Positions 27,876 to 37,656 are shown, counted from the stretch's first letter. The stretch is 64,000 nt of DNA from Sphingomonas natans (GCF_030546695.1 NZ_JAUOTP010000003.1:372001-436000), one strand, 5' to 3'. Notes: a model not told the origin generated them from the sequence alone. Program-made: numbers and translations.

Positions 27876-28170
27876 CGCTTCGTGCGGGTCGTCAATGGCG
27901 ACACGCTGCGCGCCGGTCCGGAGCGCATCCGCCTGCTTGGCATTGATGCGCCGGACGATCCCACAGCGGGCGCTGTAGACCCTTTCCCAAATCCGGCGCA
28001 ATCTGCGAAAAAGCGGTCGGTCGCCGCTACCGCCAGGTTGCGCGATGCCCTGGCGACCCTTTTTTAGGATCGAGCAGGCTGGGCGCGATCGCTACGGGCG
28101 CACGCTGGGCATCGGGTGGTCGGGCAGGCGAACTTAACCTGCTGGCAGCTGCGTCGTGGGCAAGCCGTCT
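27876..28170 (+). pseudogene. Thermonuclease (SNase-like) remnant
   Basis: RFVRVVNGDTLRAGPERIRLLGIDAPD is the standard opening of staphylococcal-nuclease-like proteins (VxDGDT, RLxGIDAPE). Later parts appear in other frames: ATARLRDAL, then IEQAGRDRYGRTLG, then ANLTCWQLRRGQAV. These are SNase motifs in the right order, so the gene is broken by at least two frameshifts. It is fused in frame to the preceding ATPase remnant. Confidence 0.6.
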
Positions 28171-29360
28171 CTCATCGCGAATAGGATACGGACCGGCGCA
28201 TCGCGCGCGAATGCTCCGAGATAGCTCGATGATTGCCGATCGCGAACTGCGGGCCTGCGCAACGACAATGCTGCAGCAGCATGGGCTTACCAGACTAGTC
28301 TGTGGACGACATGGGGGCCCCCAAACGGCTAGGATCGCAGCGATGGGCTGGCAATCGCCATCGGCCCGGACGATCTGACATTGCCCCCTCCCCCATGACG
28401 GACGTCCGCAATCTGTTTGGACAAGGGAGGATGGACATTCGCTTTTGCATGCAGCCGAGGATCGCCGCCGACTTCTCGCAAGAGCTTCCCCACCGCACCT
28501 AGGTTGTTGAGCGCCAAAGGTCGACATCATCGGGCGGCGCAGCTTTCTTTCGCACACTCCGCCTGGATCGGCAGCGGATGTTTGTTCTCTCAGCGGGAAC
28601 ACTACCGGCGCCGCACGGACGAACACCGCCAATAAAATCGCGGTTCGCAACACGTTGGACGGATCATACCACGCGCAAGATCGTGCTCTTTAGCGCGGCA
28701 GAGCTTGCCCCCGCCAACACCGTGAAGGTTCCTGGTTCGACCGCCCAGGTCATCGTGGCGTCCCAGAAAGCCAGAGCATCCGCATCAAGATTCAGGCGTA
28801 CCGTTCGCCGTTAGGCGCGCCTTACGCGCCGCCGCCCTCCCACACTTGCGTGACTGACTAGAACGCCGGATCGCATGTCTACAATTGACACCCAAACGCG
28901 GAAGCTCTGGGAGTCCGGTTCCGTATCCGCTAAGACGGGAAGGGGGTCGCGAAGAACCATGTCCGTCAGGCGCTGCCGGACCGTCTGGCGGCACTGCCCA
29001 GCTGAACCTCCGTCTCACGGCCCCCCAAGCCCGCCCTCCGCACGCTCTTTTCGGTGCAGTGCTCACACCGGAAAAACGAACATGCGTCGCTTGGGCCGTT
29101 TTCGAGAATATCATTCGGGTCACTGCTGCCTGTCTCTCAGCCGCGCGTCAGCCGCCCCCCGGGGGGGGGGCGCTAGCCTCTCGGACTCGGGGCGGAAAGC
29201 GTTATCGGTGCTGGCTCCACTGCGTTCGCGCGCAGGGAATGCCCGAGCGCTCCGATGCTTTTCCCTCCCTACAAGGGCGATCCAGCGAAGCTTGCGACCA
29301 GCAGAACCAGCGAGACCGACACGCCTTCGACCATGCGACGGGTCTAATCTCATGCCCTGC
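28171..29360. other. Long gene-poor stretch
   Basis: About 1.2 kb. Short frames on both strands have basic, low-complexity translations. I recognise no gene, RNA or insertion sequence. It holds a C6G10 homopolymer. It is probably eroded accessory sequence. Confidence 0.4.
29155..29170. repeat. C6G10 homopolymer run
   Basis: Six C directly followed by ten G in noncoding DNA. Such runs are prone to slippage and sequencing error; no coding frame depends on it. Confidence 0.9.
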
Positions 29361-30116
29361 CTAGGACAGGAATACCGGCGGACGTTTTTCCAGGAAGGCT
29401 GCGAACGCTTCGCGCGCGTCATCGGACTCGAGAGCCGTTGCGAAAAGCGTGGCCTCTTCATCGATCCGCTGCAATATCGGCGCGGTGTCCCCCCTCATCA
29501 GTCGCCGCGCTGCCGCCAGGGCTGCCGGCGGCTTTAGGCAGAGCGCCGCGGCCTTCGCGCGGGCCACGTCATCGAGCTCTGCCTCGACGACCAGCGCGGT
29601 GACCAGACCGACCGTATCTGCGGTCTTGGCATCCATCGGCTCGCCGAGCAGGAGCATCGCCGAGGCCTTCGCGTGCCCTAATCGCTGTGGGGCCAGCAGA
29701 CTGGCGGCCGCCTCCGGGACCACCCCCAGATTGACGAACGGCATGGTGAACCGGGCATCGGGCGATGCATAGACCAGATCGCAATGGAACAGCATCGTCG
29801 TCCCGATGCCGACGGCAAGCCCTCGCACCGAGGCGACCAGAGGTTTCTCGAAGGCCGCCAGCGCCCGGATGAACGCAAAGGCCGGCATGGCTCCGTCCGG
29901 ACCGTTGAGAAAGTCGCCAAGATCGTTGCCGGCGGTAAAGGCACCGCCTTCACCGGTGAACAGCACGGCGCGTATCTGAGGGTCCGTCGAGGCCGTCTGG
30001 AGAGCTTCGGTCATTGACCGATACATGGCTCCGGTCAGAGCATTTTTCTTATCGGCGCGTGCGAACCTGATCTCGAGCGTTCGGTCGGAGCGCGCAATCT
30101 GGATATGATCTGTCAT
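29361..30116 (-). CDS. Crotonase family protein, enoyl-CoA isomerase-like
   Basis: 251 residues from the ATG at 30116. Crotonase fold: oxyanion segment GGAFTAGNDLGDF and second oxyanion loop around RGLAVGIGTTM. The first catalytic Glu position of true hydratases (GGGCEL) is Thr here (GIGTTMLF), while the second region PFVNLGVVPEAAASLL keeps one Glu. That pattern is typical of delta3-delta2 enoyl-CoA isomerases, not hydratases. It follows the TonB receptor gene by about 135 bases and may share its transcript. Confidence 0.85.
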   Translation of the reverse strand: MTDHIQIARSDRTLEIRFARADKKNALTGAMYRSMTEALQTASTDPQIRAVLFTGEGGAFTAGNDLGDFLNGPDGAMPAFAFIRALAAFEKPLVASVRGLAVGIGTTMLFHCDLVYASPDARFTMPFVNLGVVPEAAASLLAPQRLGHAKASAMLLLGEPMDAKTADTVGLVTALVVEAELDDVARAKAAALCLKPPAALAAARRLMRGDTAPILQRIDEEATLFATALESDDAREAFAAFLEKRPPVFLS

Positions 30117-30251
30117 AGCGACCTGTGCTGCTGTCCCATTCCAGCCCTTGTGGCATCCCGCCCATGCGACGGGAAGGTCGCGGCACGCCCGCGGCGACTG
30201 TGCCGACGAGAGCTGCGGGCCGGAACGATCCGACCCGCATAGCTTCGGCAA

Positions 30252-32567
30252 TCAGAACTTGAAGCCGGCGCGAACACCATAAGTGCGCGGCTCGTTATAC
30301 TGCTTGTAGTCCCCGAACGCGCCGCCGGAGCGGATGATCGTGTAGCGCGTGTTGCTGAGATTCTCGCCGTAGATCCCGATCGTATACCGCCCGCCGGGAG
30401 CGACCCAGTTGATCTGTCCATTGAAGATCGAATAGCCGGACTGGCGGTAGCGCTGCTTGTTGGCGAGCGCAGCACCTGCCGTCGGTCCATAGAGGGACGG
30501 GTTCTGCACGACGTAGGAGGCGGTGAAGGAGCCGTTGCCAGCGATGTTCAGGCGCCCTCCGGCGAGATCGACGCCATAGTCGAACCCGATATTCCCCGAC
30601 CATGACGGGGCTCGGGCCGCCTGCTGGCCCGACCAGTCCTGGATCTGACCGCTGACGTTCGTCTGGGTGGCGGTGTTCAGCGCCGTCCCGACCGCATTCT
30701 TGAAGTCGACATAGCGTGCGTGGATCCAGGCGCCGCCGGCACGTACGTTCAAATTCTCGATGACGGTATATTGCGCCTGGGCCTCGAGGCCGTAGGAGCG
30801 GGCCTTGGCCGCGTTGCCGATCGTCTGGATGAGCCGCAATCCGCTGGGATCGGTCGGATCGGGGCGCGACACGCCGACCTGCAAATCCCTGAACTCGTAA
30901 TACCAGCCGGCGGTGTCGAAGCGGAATGCGCGCGACGCGGTCTTGAAGCCGATTTCGTAGGCGGTGATCTTCTCCGGCTTGATCGGGAGCGCGAAAGCGG
31001 GGTTCGCGCTGGCGGCGGTGTTGAACACGCCGGACCGGAAGCCCTTCGAGAAGGACGCATAGACGTTCGTGCGGGGCGCCAACTCATATCGGATGACAGC
31101 GCGCGGTGTGAAGGAACTGAACGTCGCATGCCGATCGACTTCCGCCGTGACCGTCGGAAACGTGAAATTGTATCGCAGCTGTCGCCGCTCGGTGCTGTAC
31201 CGCCCGCCGGCAGTCAGGAACAGCTTGTCGCCGATGTGCAGCGTGCCGTCGGCATAGATCGCGCCGGCATTCGTTCCCAGACGCACCCGATAACCGCTCT
31301 GTTGCACCGAAGGGTTGCCCGAATAAGCGGCGGAATCGGGCGTCTCGTTCTTGTCGTTATAATAAAAGGTGCCGACCACCAGATCGACATTGTTAATCGC
31401 GTCGATCGCGAAATCCAGCGTTTGCTGGAAGGAGTGGTCCTTCGGATGCCCTACCGACAAGGACAAAGCCGCCATGCTCGCGTCAAAGTCGAACATGCTC
31501 GTGGATCGGCGCTTGGCGTATCCGGTGTAGGACGACAGGGTGCCGATACCGGTGTTGAACTTGATCGTGCCGGTAAACTCATTTGCTCGGGCCGCAGCGT
31601 TGACGGCGTTGACCGACGCCTTGTCGCGAGTGTGGGCGCGATAATCGGCTTGGCCGACACAGGCTGGCGCCGGGTTAGGACAGGTCAGCGTGTTTCCGGG
31701 GGTCGCGAATGCCGGATAATAATCGTGGACGACATAGGTCAGACCGCGATCATCCCGCACGAAGCCATAATTGTAGCCGAGCGTGACCTTGAGAGTTTCC
31801 GTGGGGTCGAACTCGAGTTTCGTGCGGATCGACGTGTTCTTCAGCGGATCGATCTTGCGATCATCAGCTTTCGAATTAGGATCTGCACCGATGTCGGTGA
31901 TATAGCCATCACTGTCCCGCATGTAACCGGCCACGCTGAACTTGATACCTTTTGCGATCGGTGCTGAAATGTATCCCTGCAGCCGCTTGTCATCGAAGCG
32001 ACCGTATGAGCCAGTGCCACTGACTGTAAACTCATCTGACGGCGCCATAGTCTCAATCACGATCGCACCACCGGTCGCGTTACGCCCGTACAGCGTGCCC
32101 TGCGGACCTTTCAGCACCTGCACGCTGGAGACAGTCCCCAGGTCTTGATTGATCGTCACCATATCGTTCTGGTAGAAACCATCGACATAGACGGCGACGT
32201 TGTTTTCGAAACCAAATCCCAGCGTGAGCGTGGAGATACCGCGCACCGCTGGTTGTGTAAAAGCGCCGCCCTTGTTGATCTGGACGCCGGAGGCGATTTG
32301 CTGGATGTCGTCGAGCCGCTTTATCCCGGAATTCTGGATCGTAGCGGCCGTGACGGCAGTGATCGAAACGGGCACGCTCTCGAGCCGCTCCGCACGCCGC
32401 TGCGCCGTCACGATGATGTCGTTCGCATCCAACGAAGGCGCGGGTTCAGGCCGGGAATTTAGGTCGGTCGCATCCTGGCGGGTTGCGCTCTGGGCTTGAA
32501 CGTTCTCGGCCGAGAACGTGAGCGCCATCAGCGCGATGCTCCCCAACAGGTGCGATCGAACGGTCAT
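30252..32567 (-). CDS. TonB-dependent outer-membrane receptor
   Basis: 771 residues. Signal peptide about 1-25 (ending VQAQ), TonB box-like DIIVTAQRR near 50-58, plug domain with RLDDIQQIASGVQI and VQVLKGPQGTLYGRNATGGAI, then a long barrel ending in GVRAGFKF with C-terminal Phe. It resembles the sphingomonad group of receptors for carbohydrates, aromatics or siderophores; the ligand is unknown. Downstream lies an acyl-CoA isomerase gene, so an organic substrate later metabolised as CoA ester is possible. Confidence 0.95.
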   Translation of the reverse strand: MTVRSHLLGSIALMALTFSAENVQAQSATRQDATDLNSRPEPAPSLDANDIIVTAQRRAERLESVPVSITAVTAATIQNSGIKRLDDIQQIASGVQINKGGAFTQPAVRGISTLTLGFGFENNVAVYVDGFYQNDMVTINQDLGTVSSVQVLKGPQGTLYGRNATGGAIVIETMAPSDEFTVSGTGSYGRFDDKRLQGYISAPIAKGIKFSVAGYMRDSDGYITDIGADPNSKADDRKIDPLKNTSIRTKLEFDPTETLKVTLGYNYGFVRDDRGLTYVVHDYYPAFATPGNTLTCPNPAPACVGQADYRAHTRDKASVNAVNAAARANEFTGTIKFNTGIGTLSSYTGYAKRRSTSMFDFDASMAALSLSVGHPKDHSFQQTLDFAIDAINNVDLVVGTFYYNDKNETPDSAAYSGNPSVQQSGYRVRLGTNAGAIYADGTLHIGDKLFLTAGGRYSTERRQLRYNFTFPTVTAEVDRHATFSSFTPRAVIRYELAPRTNVYASFSKGFRSGVFNTAASANPAFALPIKPEKITAYEIGFKTASRAFRFDTAGWYYEFRDLQVGVSRPDPTDPSGLRLIQTIGNAAKARSYGLEAQAQYTVIENLNVRAGGAWIHARYVDFKNAVGTALNTATQTNVSGQIQDWSGQQAARAPSWSGNIGFDYGVDLAGGRLNIAGNGSFTASYVVQNPSLYGPTAGAALANKQRYRQSGYSIFNGQINWVAPGGRYTIGIYGENLSNTRYTIIRSGGAFGDYKQYNEPRTYGVRAGFKF

Positions 32568-32927
32568 ATCCTTATCCCCTCATCGACCGATCTTTGTCGG
32601 CCTTCGTTTACCGCCACGTGGCACCAGCATTAATGACATTGCCGATATGCAATATCAATTTATTTCTGTGGCGTGCCTCGCGGCCGCCGGCCGTCGGGAG
32701 AGGAAGTATCGCTCCGGCGGCGGGATCTGCGTGGCGGCTTCAGGCCCAGACCAAGGGGCGTCGAGCCGTTTTACACGCTGGCGTCCCGGAATCGGACATT
32801 GTTCATATTCAGCCGATGACCACATTTGAGCAGAGCGTCTTGGGGGATGGACGGCTGGAAGTCCTGGAGTCCGGTCGGGCAGCTGTTGGCCGATAAGATT
32901 GGAGAAGTGGCCACTAACGCGGTGCCC
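32568..32927. other. Upstream region of TonB receptor gene
   Basis: About 360 bases between two genes on the minus strand. AAGGAT before 32567 is the receptor ribosome site. The promoter of the receptor should be here; no clear operator is seen. Confidence 0.35.
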
Positions 32928-33869
32928 TCACTCCAGATAGAGTGACCGCAGACTAACAAGCGCTGAATGATCAACGCCAAGCTCGTCGCGCAGATATCCC
33001 TCGGGGCCGCCCCCATGATGATCGAGAACCGCCAACGCCGCCTCGATATAGCTCGGATCGGCCGCAAGGATCGCTCGCAGTACGCCGGGAGACATCGATC
33101 TCATCGTCGTGGCAGGGTCGGCTCTGGCGCCGCCCCCCGTTTGGCCCGGCGTCATGTTCGCTGGTGGCGGACCGTCCGCCACGAGCTTCTTCTGATCGAG
33201 ATATTTGTTGGTGAGCATGTAGTCGTCAATCACTGTCTGACGCGGGACGCCAAGCGCGGTAAGGATGAGTGCGGCGGCAATGCCGGTCCGATCTTTGCCG
33301 GCAGAGCAATTGAACGCGAGCGGTACGTGGGCGGCGATCAGTTCTGCGAACATGCGCCGATACTGCTTGTTGAACTGGGTGAGCATCTTTGGATAACTGG
33401 CCGCAAAGCTGGCTTTTGCCTCATCCTCAGTCCAACTGCTTGGCGGTCCATTCGGCATCATCGCGGCCGTATCGAGATAGTAGGCATCGAACAGCACGTT
33501 CGGGGCACCCGGAGCCGGCCAATGCACCGGTTGGGCAGCGCGCTCGCGATTGTCGCGGAAATCGCAGACCACACGGATTCCACGGCCCTCGAGAGATGCA
33601 TAGTCGGTCGCCGTCAACCCGTGCATCGAGCCGGAGCGGAACAGCAGGCCCCACTTAACATGCCGGCCATCTCGCGTGCGATAGCCGCCGAGATCGCGGA
33701 AGTTCTGTCCGCCTTGAAGCGGCAACAATCGTTCATGTGCCGAAATCGTTGTTGATGGCAGCGTGGCAACGGCGCTTTGGCGGCCTAACGACTGCGCTAG
33801 GGCGCGACCGCCGAACATCGGCTGCGTTGCGAGGGCGACCAAAGCAACCGCAGGAAAGCCAAAGCGCAT
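32928..33869 (-). CDS. Secreted tyrosine-protein phosphatase
   Basis: 313 residues with a signal peptide (about 1-25, ALA cleavage). Tyr_phosphatase_3/LipA-like: NFRDLGGYRTRDGRHVKWGLLFRSG, DFRDNRER, and the P-loop CSAGKDRTG (188-196) with catalytic Cys188 and Arg194. The residue before Cys is Asn where most members have His, which could change the Cys pKa. Action in the periplasm or outside is inferred. It is divergent from the SnoaL-like gene. Confidence 0.88.
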   Translation of the reverse strand: MRFGFPAVALVALATQPMFGGRALAQSLGRQSAVATLPSTTISAHERLLPLQGGQNFRDLGGYRTRDGRHVKWGLLFRSGSMHGLTATDYASLEGRGIRVVCDFRDNRERAAQPVHWPAPGAPNVLFDAYYLDTAAMMPNGPPSSWTEDEAKASFAASYPKMLTQFNKQYRRMFAELIAAHVPLAFNCSAGKDRTGIAAALILTALGVPRQTVIDDYMLTNKYLDQKKLVADGPPPANMTPGQTGGGARADPATTMRSMSPGVLRAILAADPSYIEAALAVLDHHGGGPEGYLRDELGVDHSALVSLRSLYLE

Positions 33870-34231
33870 ATCTGTCTCCTTAGGATCAACGTGCCGGAGA
33901 AGCTCGCACTACCGGCGAATGGCTGCAATCGGGAAAGGTGAGCGGTCGCCGGAACGCCTCCAACGAGGCGTAAGCGGACCGCTGCTCTTGGCGTTTCTCG
34001 GGCTGCCGGAAAGGCCGCCATTGAAACGCTGGCCACCAGTAGCTTCACGGCAGTAAAGACCCAGAAGTGGACGTTTACAACCACTCCGCGCCTTCCCAAC
34101 TTCGGCCATCCGTTCATCTCGGTCTGACGTCCGCTGTCAGGTCTGGCATCGAGAGGGCCGAACGGCGCGGAATGGTGGAAAGCGGTCGTGACCTGCTGCA
34201 TCATGATGCCGTGCTTGGATGGGAGGCGATC
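33870..34231. other. Divergent intergenic region with short dispersed repeat
   Basis: About 360 bases. AAGACCCAGAAGTGGACG at 34056-34073 matches AAGACCCATGTGTGGACG at 34845-34862 at 15 of 18 positions, so the two ends of the SnoaL gene carry related sequences. No transposase is seen. Confidence 0.4.
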
Positions 34232-34792
34232 ATGGCATTCACGCGACGTTGGTTCTTTGGATTGCTGGCAGCGTTACCTGTGGCGGGGCGGGCCATAGCC
34301 CAAGAAAGTCCTGTTCCGGCTGCCGATGGCTCACCCGAGACCATCGAGCCTTCGTCACTCGCCAAAGCCAACGTTGAGACGCTCCATCGCTATATGGCGG
34401 CAATGAACAGCGGCGATGTTGCGGCAGCAGTCGCCTTTTTTTCACCGGATACGCGAAATCACGGGAAACCCGTAGGCAAACCGGGGCTGACACGCGTGCT
34501 TAGCGATCTTAGGACGATGTTCCCTGATTATCGCCACGAAGCGATCGAGCTGACGGCGGCAGGTGACGTGGTCATCGCTCGTAACAAGGTCTCGGGGACT
34601 CACAAAGGCGTCGGCAAAATCCCCGTTGAAGGTGGCATGCTGGTTGGTATCGCCCCGACCAACAAAAGCTTCGTCGTGCAGCACATACATTGGTGGCGCT
34701 TCCGAGAAGGGCTGATCGTCGAGCATTACGCGACGCGCGACGATCTCGATATGATGCAGCAGCTTGGCCTGCTTCCAACTCGAACCGGCTAA
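34232..34792 (+). CDS. Exported SnoaL/polyketide-cyclase-like protein
   Basis: 186 residues from the ATG at 34232 (GGGAGG upstream). The N-terminus MAFTRRWFFGLLAALPVAG with AIAQ cleavage is a Tat-like signal. The rest is an NTF2-like ester-cyclase fold: LHRYMAAMNSGDVAAAVAFF, HGKPVGKPGLTRVLSDLRTMFPDY, WRFREGLIVEHYATRDDLDMMQQLGLLP, close to the SnoaL-like polyketide cyclase group. The substrate is unknown. Confidence 0.85.
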   Translation: MAFTRRWFFGLLAALPVAGRAIAQESPVPAADGSPETIEPSSLAKANVETLHRYMAAMNSGDVAAAVAFFSPDTRNHGKPVGKPGLTRVLSDLRTMFPDYRHEAIELTAAGDVVIARNKVSGTHKGVGKIPVEGGMLVGIAPTNKSFVVQHIHWWRFREGLIVEHYATRDDLDMMQQLGLLPTRTG

Positions 34793-35087
34793 TCGTCAAA
34801 GTCCGCTTCTGGGGCGGAAGCTGCCTGGCAGCTTCGCGACGCTGAAGACCCATGTGTGGACGGCCCTCCGTTGGCAAGTTTGAACAGTTGCGTCGCGAGC
34901 TGGTTGGTGCGGCCATGTGTCCGACCTGTAGGTGCGGCGCATGGTGCCGCCGGCCGTAATGCCATTCGCGCATCTCAGGTCCCGATCAAACCCGCGCACT
35001 CGAGGTGCCTGGTCGTTGTGGGTTTTCCCGATCCGGCGGGTTCAACCGGCTTGATGCATTAGCTCCTGTCCGCCCTTCCCAACCTCG

Positions 35088-35473
35088 TCAGGCGCGATTG
35101 CCCGCGCCGTGTCTTACGCGACCTGCGGCTCGCGGTAGCGCTCCCCACTGGCCATCATCGCCCAAATAATGCGCGCCTTCTTGTTTGCTGACGTCGCTCC
35201 ATGAGAAACCACATGGTGCGCGCATGCTCGCAAGGTGAATAGGGTCGTCGGCGAAGTATCCACGGTCGAGGATATGGCTAATCCAGTCGTCGCCATAGGA
35301 TGTGAGCCGGATCGCGTCTTCGACGGGGCTCGGCAGGTCGACATGATGCCCCATGGCGAAGCGGGTGAACCCAGCAAATGGGTAGCGCGGAGCAGAGCTT
35401 CATGAAGAGAGCCGATGGATCGGGCCGCGCTGAAGGCGGCCAGAACATGATTCAACTGCAAGCCACTGATCAT
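35088..35473 (-). pseudogene. LuxR-type regulator remnant (autoinducer-binding domain)
   Basis: Starting at the ATG at 35473 one frame reads LNHVLAAFSAARSIGSLHEALLRATHLL, and near 35370 the next frame continues FTRFAMGHHVDLP, then YGDDWISHILDRGYFADDPIHLA and FSWSDV. Together this is the N-terminal acyl-homoserine-lactone-binding domain of LuxR proteins. A frameshift separates the halves, and no helix-turn-helix follows. No luxI-type gene is present in the window. Confidence 0.6.
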
Positions 35474-36097
35474 CGGCAAAAGCCTCGACTGGCCTTCCTC
35501 TTCGCAACGCTCTCCGGAAAAACGGCGGCTCTTTGCGCCACTGTCACACAGATGTAACATGAATTGAAACGGTGATCAGCCGATTCCGTATCGGACGGAC
35601 GAAGTTATTTGCTTCCATTTCGGTGCTTTGCACCCGCGCCCACGCATCAGGGGTCGCCGGAGAGGTCGAAGCTCGATCCGGCAGCGAGCGGACTAGCTCG
35701 AGCCGAGGTATCGGATCTTTTAGCGGGCCGGCGCGGACGTCGGCCAGTCGGGGCGCTGCTCGATCCGGACGTTCCATTTCAGGCCGGCCCTCACGCAATC
35801 GACCCGGGCCAGCGCGCCGCGCGTCACGGCGAAGTTGAAAACCTGTCGCCCGCCATTGGTCGGCCCCTCAAGGATATCATCGATACCGCAAGCGCGCAGC
35901 GATGCCGACACATCGAACCTGTGGGGTGCCGACAGCGCAACCTCACGCCGTCCGTCGCCGCATGCGGGGGCACGTATCCGCCGAAGAGCAAGCTCTGCGC
36001 AGCGGATGCGAGGAGCAAATAGGGCGTCACAGTTCTTCCCGGAAAATAGCCATTTCCATGTGCATTTTCATCGCCGGGTTAAAAAGTCACTGACCCC
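35474..36097. other. Gene-poor stretch
   Basis: About 620 bases with no supported gene. On the minus strand around 35720-35911 a 60-codon stretch (ACGIDDILEGPTNGGRQVFN and on) has protein-like composition and may be another gene fragment, not recognised. Confidence 0.35.
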
Positions 36098-36880
36098 TCA
36101 CGCTTTCCTGGCGCGCCGTTCCCGGGGCGGCGGGGCCTGCTCGGCATCCTCGTCCAGACGTACCGGCTCATTCTGTTGGGGCGCCTCTCGGGCATCGCTG
36201 ACCGGCGATGCGCCATGGTCGAAATAGTCGAGTAGCGCGCCCGACGCGTTGAGCAGGTGGGCGCGCATCCATTTGGCCGCCTCGTCGCCATCGCCGCGCA
36301 TGATCGCCTGGATGAGGACGCCATGCTCGCTATGGGAGCGCGCCAGTCGACCATCCTGGCGCAACTGCGTCCGGCGATAGGCGCCCAGTCGCTCGCGGAT
36401 CGCCATCGCCTGCTCCGCCAGGAACTGGTTGTGCGTGCCCTGATAGAGCGCCTCGTGGAAATGGCGGTTGCGTGCATCGTATTGGTCCAGGTCGCCAGCC
36501 CGCGCCGCCTCTTCGGCAGCAGTGTGGATCCGCAACATGGCGCTACGTTCCAGGGGCGTCATCCGATGCGTCGCAAGGCGCGCGCACAGGGCCTCGATCT
36601 CGGCCGTGGCTTCGAACATCTCCATGATGCGTTCGATGGTGACCGGCGCGACCACGGCACCCCGACGAGGACGGATCTTGACCAGGCCGGCCACGGAAAG
36701 CTGGCGCAACGCTTCGCGCACAGGGGTACGCGAGACGCCGTAGCGATCGGCCAGCGCCTGCTCGTCGAGCGACGCGCCCGGCCCATAGTCTCCCGCCGCG
36801 ATCGCGTCGGTCAGCGCGTTGCGAATGCGGTCGGACAAAAGGTCTGCCGCGTTGCCCGGCGCCGCGTCGACCCCGGTCAT
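36098..36880 (-). CDS. matR: GntR/FCD transcription regulator of malonate genes (MatR-like)
   Basis: 260 residues. Winged helix about 15-80 (LDEQALADRYGVSRTPVREALRQLSVAGLV) followed by the helical FCD ligand domain (about 90-215) with likely metal ligands in NRHFHEALY and the SEH and RAHL segments. The last 25 residues are Arg/Glu-rich and extra. The ATG overlaps the madM stop (ATGA). In Rhizobium MatR represses matABC and is released by malonate; I infer the same role from the neighbours and the GTATAC site at 38183. Confidence 0.82.
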   Translation of the reverse strand: MTGVDAAPGNAADLLSDRIRNALTDAIAAGDYGPGASLDEQALADRYGVSRTPVREALRQLSVAGLVKIRPRRGAVVAPVTIERIMEMFEATAEIEALCARLATHRMTPLERSAMLRIHTAAEEAARAGDLDQYDARNRHFHEALYQGTHNQFLAEQAMAIRERLGAYRRTQLRQDGRLARSHSEHGVLIQAIMRGDGDEAAKWMRAHLLNASGALLDYFDHGASPVSDAREAPQQNEPVRLDEDAEQAPPPRERRARKA

Positions 36881-37656
36881 GCGCCCAGCATCGCGCGCAC
36901 GATGAAGTACAGGATCGAGGGCGCGAGCAGGCAGCCGAGCCCGGTGTGGAAGGTGGCGGTCAAGGCGCCATAGGGCACCAGGCGCCGATCGGTAGCGGCG
37001 AGACCGGCCGAGACACCGCTCACCGTCCCCATCATGCCGCCGAAGATCATCGCGGCACGCGGACTGTCGAGGCGAATGAGCGGCGCCACTATCGGCGTGA
37101 AGACCATGACGAGAATGGCCTTCACCACGCCGGTCGCGATCGAGAGCGCGATCACGGCCGAGCCAGCGCCGATCGCCGCACCGGTGATCGGACCGACGAT
37201 GTAGGTGACCGCGCCCGCGCCGATCGTGGAGATCGAAACGGCATCCCGATAGCCGAAGGCCCAGGCAAGGGCGGCGCCGAAGAAGAAGGGCAGCACCGTT
37301 CCCAGGATGAGCGCGACCGAGCCGATCGCGCCCGCCCGCTTCGCGCGCGCGACATCGACCTCAAACGCGGTCGCGACGATCGCAAAATCGCGCAGCATCG
37401 CGCCGCCCATCAGCCCGATGCCCGAGAGAAACGGAAGGTCGGCGACGCCCTTGTGCCCGCCGGTCGCCGCACCGCCCCAGAAGGCGAGCGCGAGCCCGAG
37501 CACGATCGCGATCGCCGACCCGTGCACTCGGCCGGCGGTAAGTCTCGTCGACAGGAAGTTCGAGACCCACATGATGAGGCCGACGAGGGCGAAGGCGATG
37601 AGCAGCGCCTCGCCGTCCAGCAGATGGGCGATCCGGTCCAAGCCCGCGTCGATCAT
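36877..37656 (-). CDS. madM: Malonate transporter, MadM subunit
   Basis: 259 residues, almost entirely hydrophobic with about eight or nine membrane segments. The pattern FALVGLIMWVSNFLSTRLTAGRVHGSAIAI and FGGMMGTVSGVSAGLAATDRRLVPYGALTATFHTGLGCLL is characteristic of MadM, which with MadL takes up malonate with sodium or protons. The start overlaps the madL stop and the stop overlaps matR, so the three form one operon. Confidence 0.9.
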   Translation of the reverse strand: MIDAGLDRIAHLLDGEALLIAFALVGLIMWVSNFLSTRLTAGRVHGSAIAIVLGLALAFWGGAATGGHKGVADLPFLSGIGLMGGAMLRDFAIVATAFEVDVARAKRAGAIGSVALILGTVLPFFFGAALAWAFGYRDAVSISTIGAGAVTYIVGPITGAAIGAGSAVIALSIATGVVKAILVMVFTPIVAPLIRLDSPRAAMIFGGMMGTVSGVSAGLAATDRRLVPYGALTATFHTGLGCLLAPSILYFIVRAMLGA

